Shown here: in pieces, positions 24,769 through 25,146 of the stretch
How the letters are laid out: the number at the start of each line of letters is the position of its first letter
Numbering within the stretch: the first letter of the stretch is position 1
Assembly (NCBI GenBank): GCA_964398225.1
Contig: CAYNLY010000019.1
Location: 1-25,146 of the forward strand
Direction: 5' to 3'
DNA from: CAYNLY01 sp964398225
GTDB lineage: Bacteria > Pseudomonadota > Zetaproteobacteria > Mariprofundales > Mariprofundaceae
DNA length: 25,146 nt
Translations under genes and position numbers: made by a program
The notes under the pieces: generated by a model
The model's database searches: none
The model's input: the letters and a program-made list of their open reading frames with translations, nothing else
Told to the model about the DNA's origin: nothing

Positions 24769-25146
24769 TCAGTGGGACGAGTTCAGGGCCTTGTGGACGG
24801 CCTGGCGAGTTACTCCGAATTCGTTGGCGATTTGAGAGAGCGAGTACCCCGCGAGCCGAAGGCGTCGGGCCGCAACAATATCGATCTTCCGGCGATCAGC
24901 ATTCTGGCTTTTCCTTGGACGAATCACTTGCTCCAGGAGCTTCCTGATACGTGGAGGATCCGAAGGCTCCGGCTCCGATTCATATACCATGGGTTGAACG
25001 TCAAGGTCGAAGATGTTGAGAACGTTGTCCAGGTTAAATTCTGGAGTCAGACCCAGGTACATGAGAAGATGTTCAAGGGTTCCGGGGCGAGCTTTTTGGA
25101 CCTGGAGGATTGACTCATTGATCATGGCTGAGGCCAGATCTTCGCC
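24769..25146 (-). CDS. Small helix-turn-helix DNA-binding protein, 5' end may lie outside the window
   Basis: From ATG 25125 it is 118 aa, but the frame stays open to the window edge and no clear RBS precedes that ATG, so the true start may lie beyond 25146. The C-terminal 35 residues form an HTH: RKIDIVAARRLRLAGYSLSQIANEFGVTRQAVHKAL, of the Hin/resolvase or sigma-r4 type, with recognition helix VTRQAVHKAL. The N-terminal 75 residues (LEHLLMYLGLTPEFNLDNVLNIFDLDVQPMV) match nothing I recognise. GC is lower than the neighbourhood (31/60 at 24961-25020 and 27/60 at 25021-25080, against 40/60 at 4741-4800), suggesting horizontal acquisition next to the tRNA. Function unknown; a regulator of a mobile element is a guess. 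Confidence 0.6.
   Translation of the reverse strand, partial: GEDLASAMINESILQVQKARPGTLEHLLMYLGLTPEFNLDNVLNIFDLDVQPMVYESEPEPSDPPRIRKLLEQVIRPRKSQNADRRKIDIVAARRLRLAGYSLSQIANEFGVTRQAVHKALNSSH

Noticed and set aside
24718..25113. A 131-aa + strand open frame opposite the HTH gene
   Set aside because: No RBS and no motif; the opposite strand has a clear HTH with sensible composition.

Overview
The window is a dense, GC-rich (about 67% in the core) bacterial chromosomal segment, most likely from a gammaproteobacterium. The evidence is the gene order aminotransferase-hom-thrC-COG4255-recJ-prfB, an SspA with the P-H-P motif, the order trpS-scpA-scpB-rluB, and frequent ATGA/GTGA gene overlaps. I cannot place it more precisely than a Chromatiales/Xanthomonadales-like lineage. 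Genes are packed tightly and no stretch over 300 bases lacks a gene.

Positions 1-8153 (+ strand) are housekeeping. An AlaC-like aminotransferase, homoserine dehydrogenase and threonine synthase form an aspartate-family amino-acid block. They run into a COG4255/RpfE-like protein of unknown function, RecJ exonuclease, release factor 2 and SspA. Two translational oddities sit here. prfB has a textbook +1 programmed frameshift (28 codons, then CTT TGA C). recJ has no ATG, GTG or TTG codon that could start its conserved N-terminus; the best-placed codon is an ATC behind a strong Shine-Dalgarno sequence. The block ends in a perfect 11-bp-stem terminator.

Positions 8223-17303 (+ strand) are one export operon: a TetR regulator preceded by an 18-bp palindromic operator, a lipoprotein RND adaptor, an RND pump, a TolC-type outer-membrane channel, a second HlyD-type adaptor, an ABC ATPase and an ABC-2 permease. 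Every junction overlaps, by 4 nt except for one of 20 nt. An RND pump and an ABC exporter are therefore translationally coupled around a single outer-membrane channel gene and a single regulator.

Positions 17400-18743 (+) encode a secreted TPR protein of unknown function, ending at a strong hairpin shared with the convergent gene uvrC.

Positions 18804-24438 (- strand) are a six-gene block trpS-scpA-scpB-rluB-(MagIII/Nth-like glycosylase)-uvrC, covering tRNA charging, chromosome condensation, rRNA modification and DNA repair. scpB and rluB overlap by 92 nt, so two disordered tails are read from the same DNA.

Divergent from trpS is a tRNA-Met (CAT) gene with a good promoter and terminator. 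Immediately after it the composition drops (45-52% GC in two 60-base lines that I counted). That stretch holds tandem TTGGCCTA repeats, a near-symmetric array of four GGGGCA boxes, and a small HTH protein on the - strand that is open to the window edge. This looks like the edge of an integrated element at the tRNA 3' end, though no integrase is in view.
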